From assembly GCA_029779845.1 (NCBI GenBank), contig JAKOZT010000134.1:40448-104447 (forward strand): 64,000 nt of DNA. The letters are read 5' to 3'. The position numbers were made by a program, and so were the translations under genes. Numbering within the stretch: position 1 is the first letter of the stretch; every line of letters begins with the position of its first letter. The stretch comes from Pseudomonadota bacterium. GTDB taxonomy: Bacteria > Pseudomonadota > Gammaproteobacteria > Burkholderiales > Burkholderiaceae_C. Shown one piece after another: positions 63,833 to 64,000 of the stretch. Below the pieces are notes generated by a model. It saw only the letters and a program-made list of their open reading frames with translations. It was not told the origin of the DNA and did not search any database.

Positions 63833-64000
63833 GGGCCGCCCGCGGCGCTTCGATGAGACGGTCGGCCCTGCGGGCCGACTGCCTTGCGCTGCTCGGTCTC
63901 GCGGCCCCGCCGCGGAACTCGCTTCGCGGGCTATCGCCCGCTGCGCTCAATCACCCGCGGCGAGCATGAGGACGAAGCGCGCGGGTACGCGCGCGGGCCA
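63833..64000. repeat. Non-coding, hairpin-rich GC tract (possible dispersed repeat), runs off window edge
   Basis: Contains perfect GTCGGCCC-TGC-GGGCCGAC hairpin and several GGCCGT/GCGGGCC motifs; no credible ORF. Confidence 0.4.

Overview
This 64 kb window is high-GC DNA that reads as a betaproteobacterial (Burkholderiales-like) chromosome. It is almost entirely coding. I found no CRISPR array, rRNA, convincing tRNA or transposase. Main blocks: a class II (B12-type) ribonucleotide reductase interrupted by a 374-aa LAGLIDADG intein; a nitrate-respiration block (napF divergent from napDAGHBC, with mobB, nnrS and a nitronate monooxygenase nearby); a two-component system with a Spy/CpxP-like protein; rpe, apaG, a Gcr-type recombinase and mltA; a fused indolepyruvate ferredoxin oxidoreductase with a divergent Lrp/AsnC gene; cls; cytochrome b561 plus three tandem YceI genes; a DctPQM TRAP transporter followed by a LytS/LytTR-type pair; a UvrD/Rep helicase; the complete atpIBEFHAGDC operon; dsbD; and a codirectional metabolic cluster under a divergent MocR regulator. 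The most notable observations are: (1) the NrdJ intein with a non-canonical C-terminus (...TGQ|C); (2) two FNR/DNR-type boxes, TTGAGnnnnATCAA and TTGACnnnnATCAA, placed alike upstream of napD and of the nitronate monooxygenase-nnrS unit, suggesting one anaerobic regulon; (3) an 81-bp structured dispersed repeat (79/81 identity) directly 3' of two unrelated stop codons; (4) predicted operators for the MarR and MocR regulators; (5) a DctM permease with a repeat-bearing insertion; (6) a terminator between dctP and dctQ. All calls come from reading the sequence and supplied translations; no database search was run.
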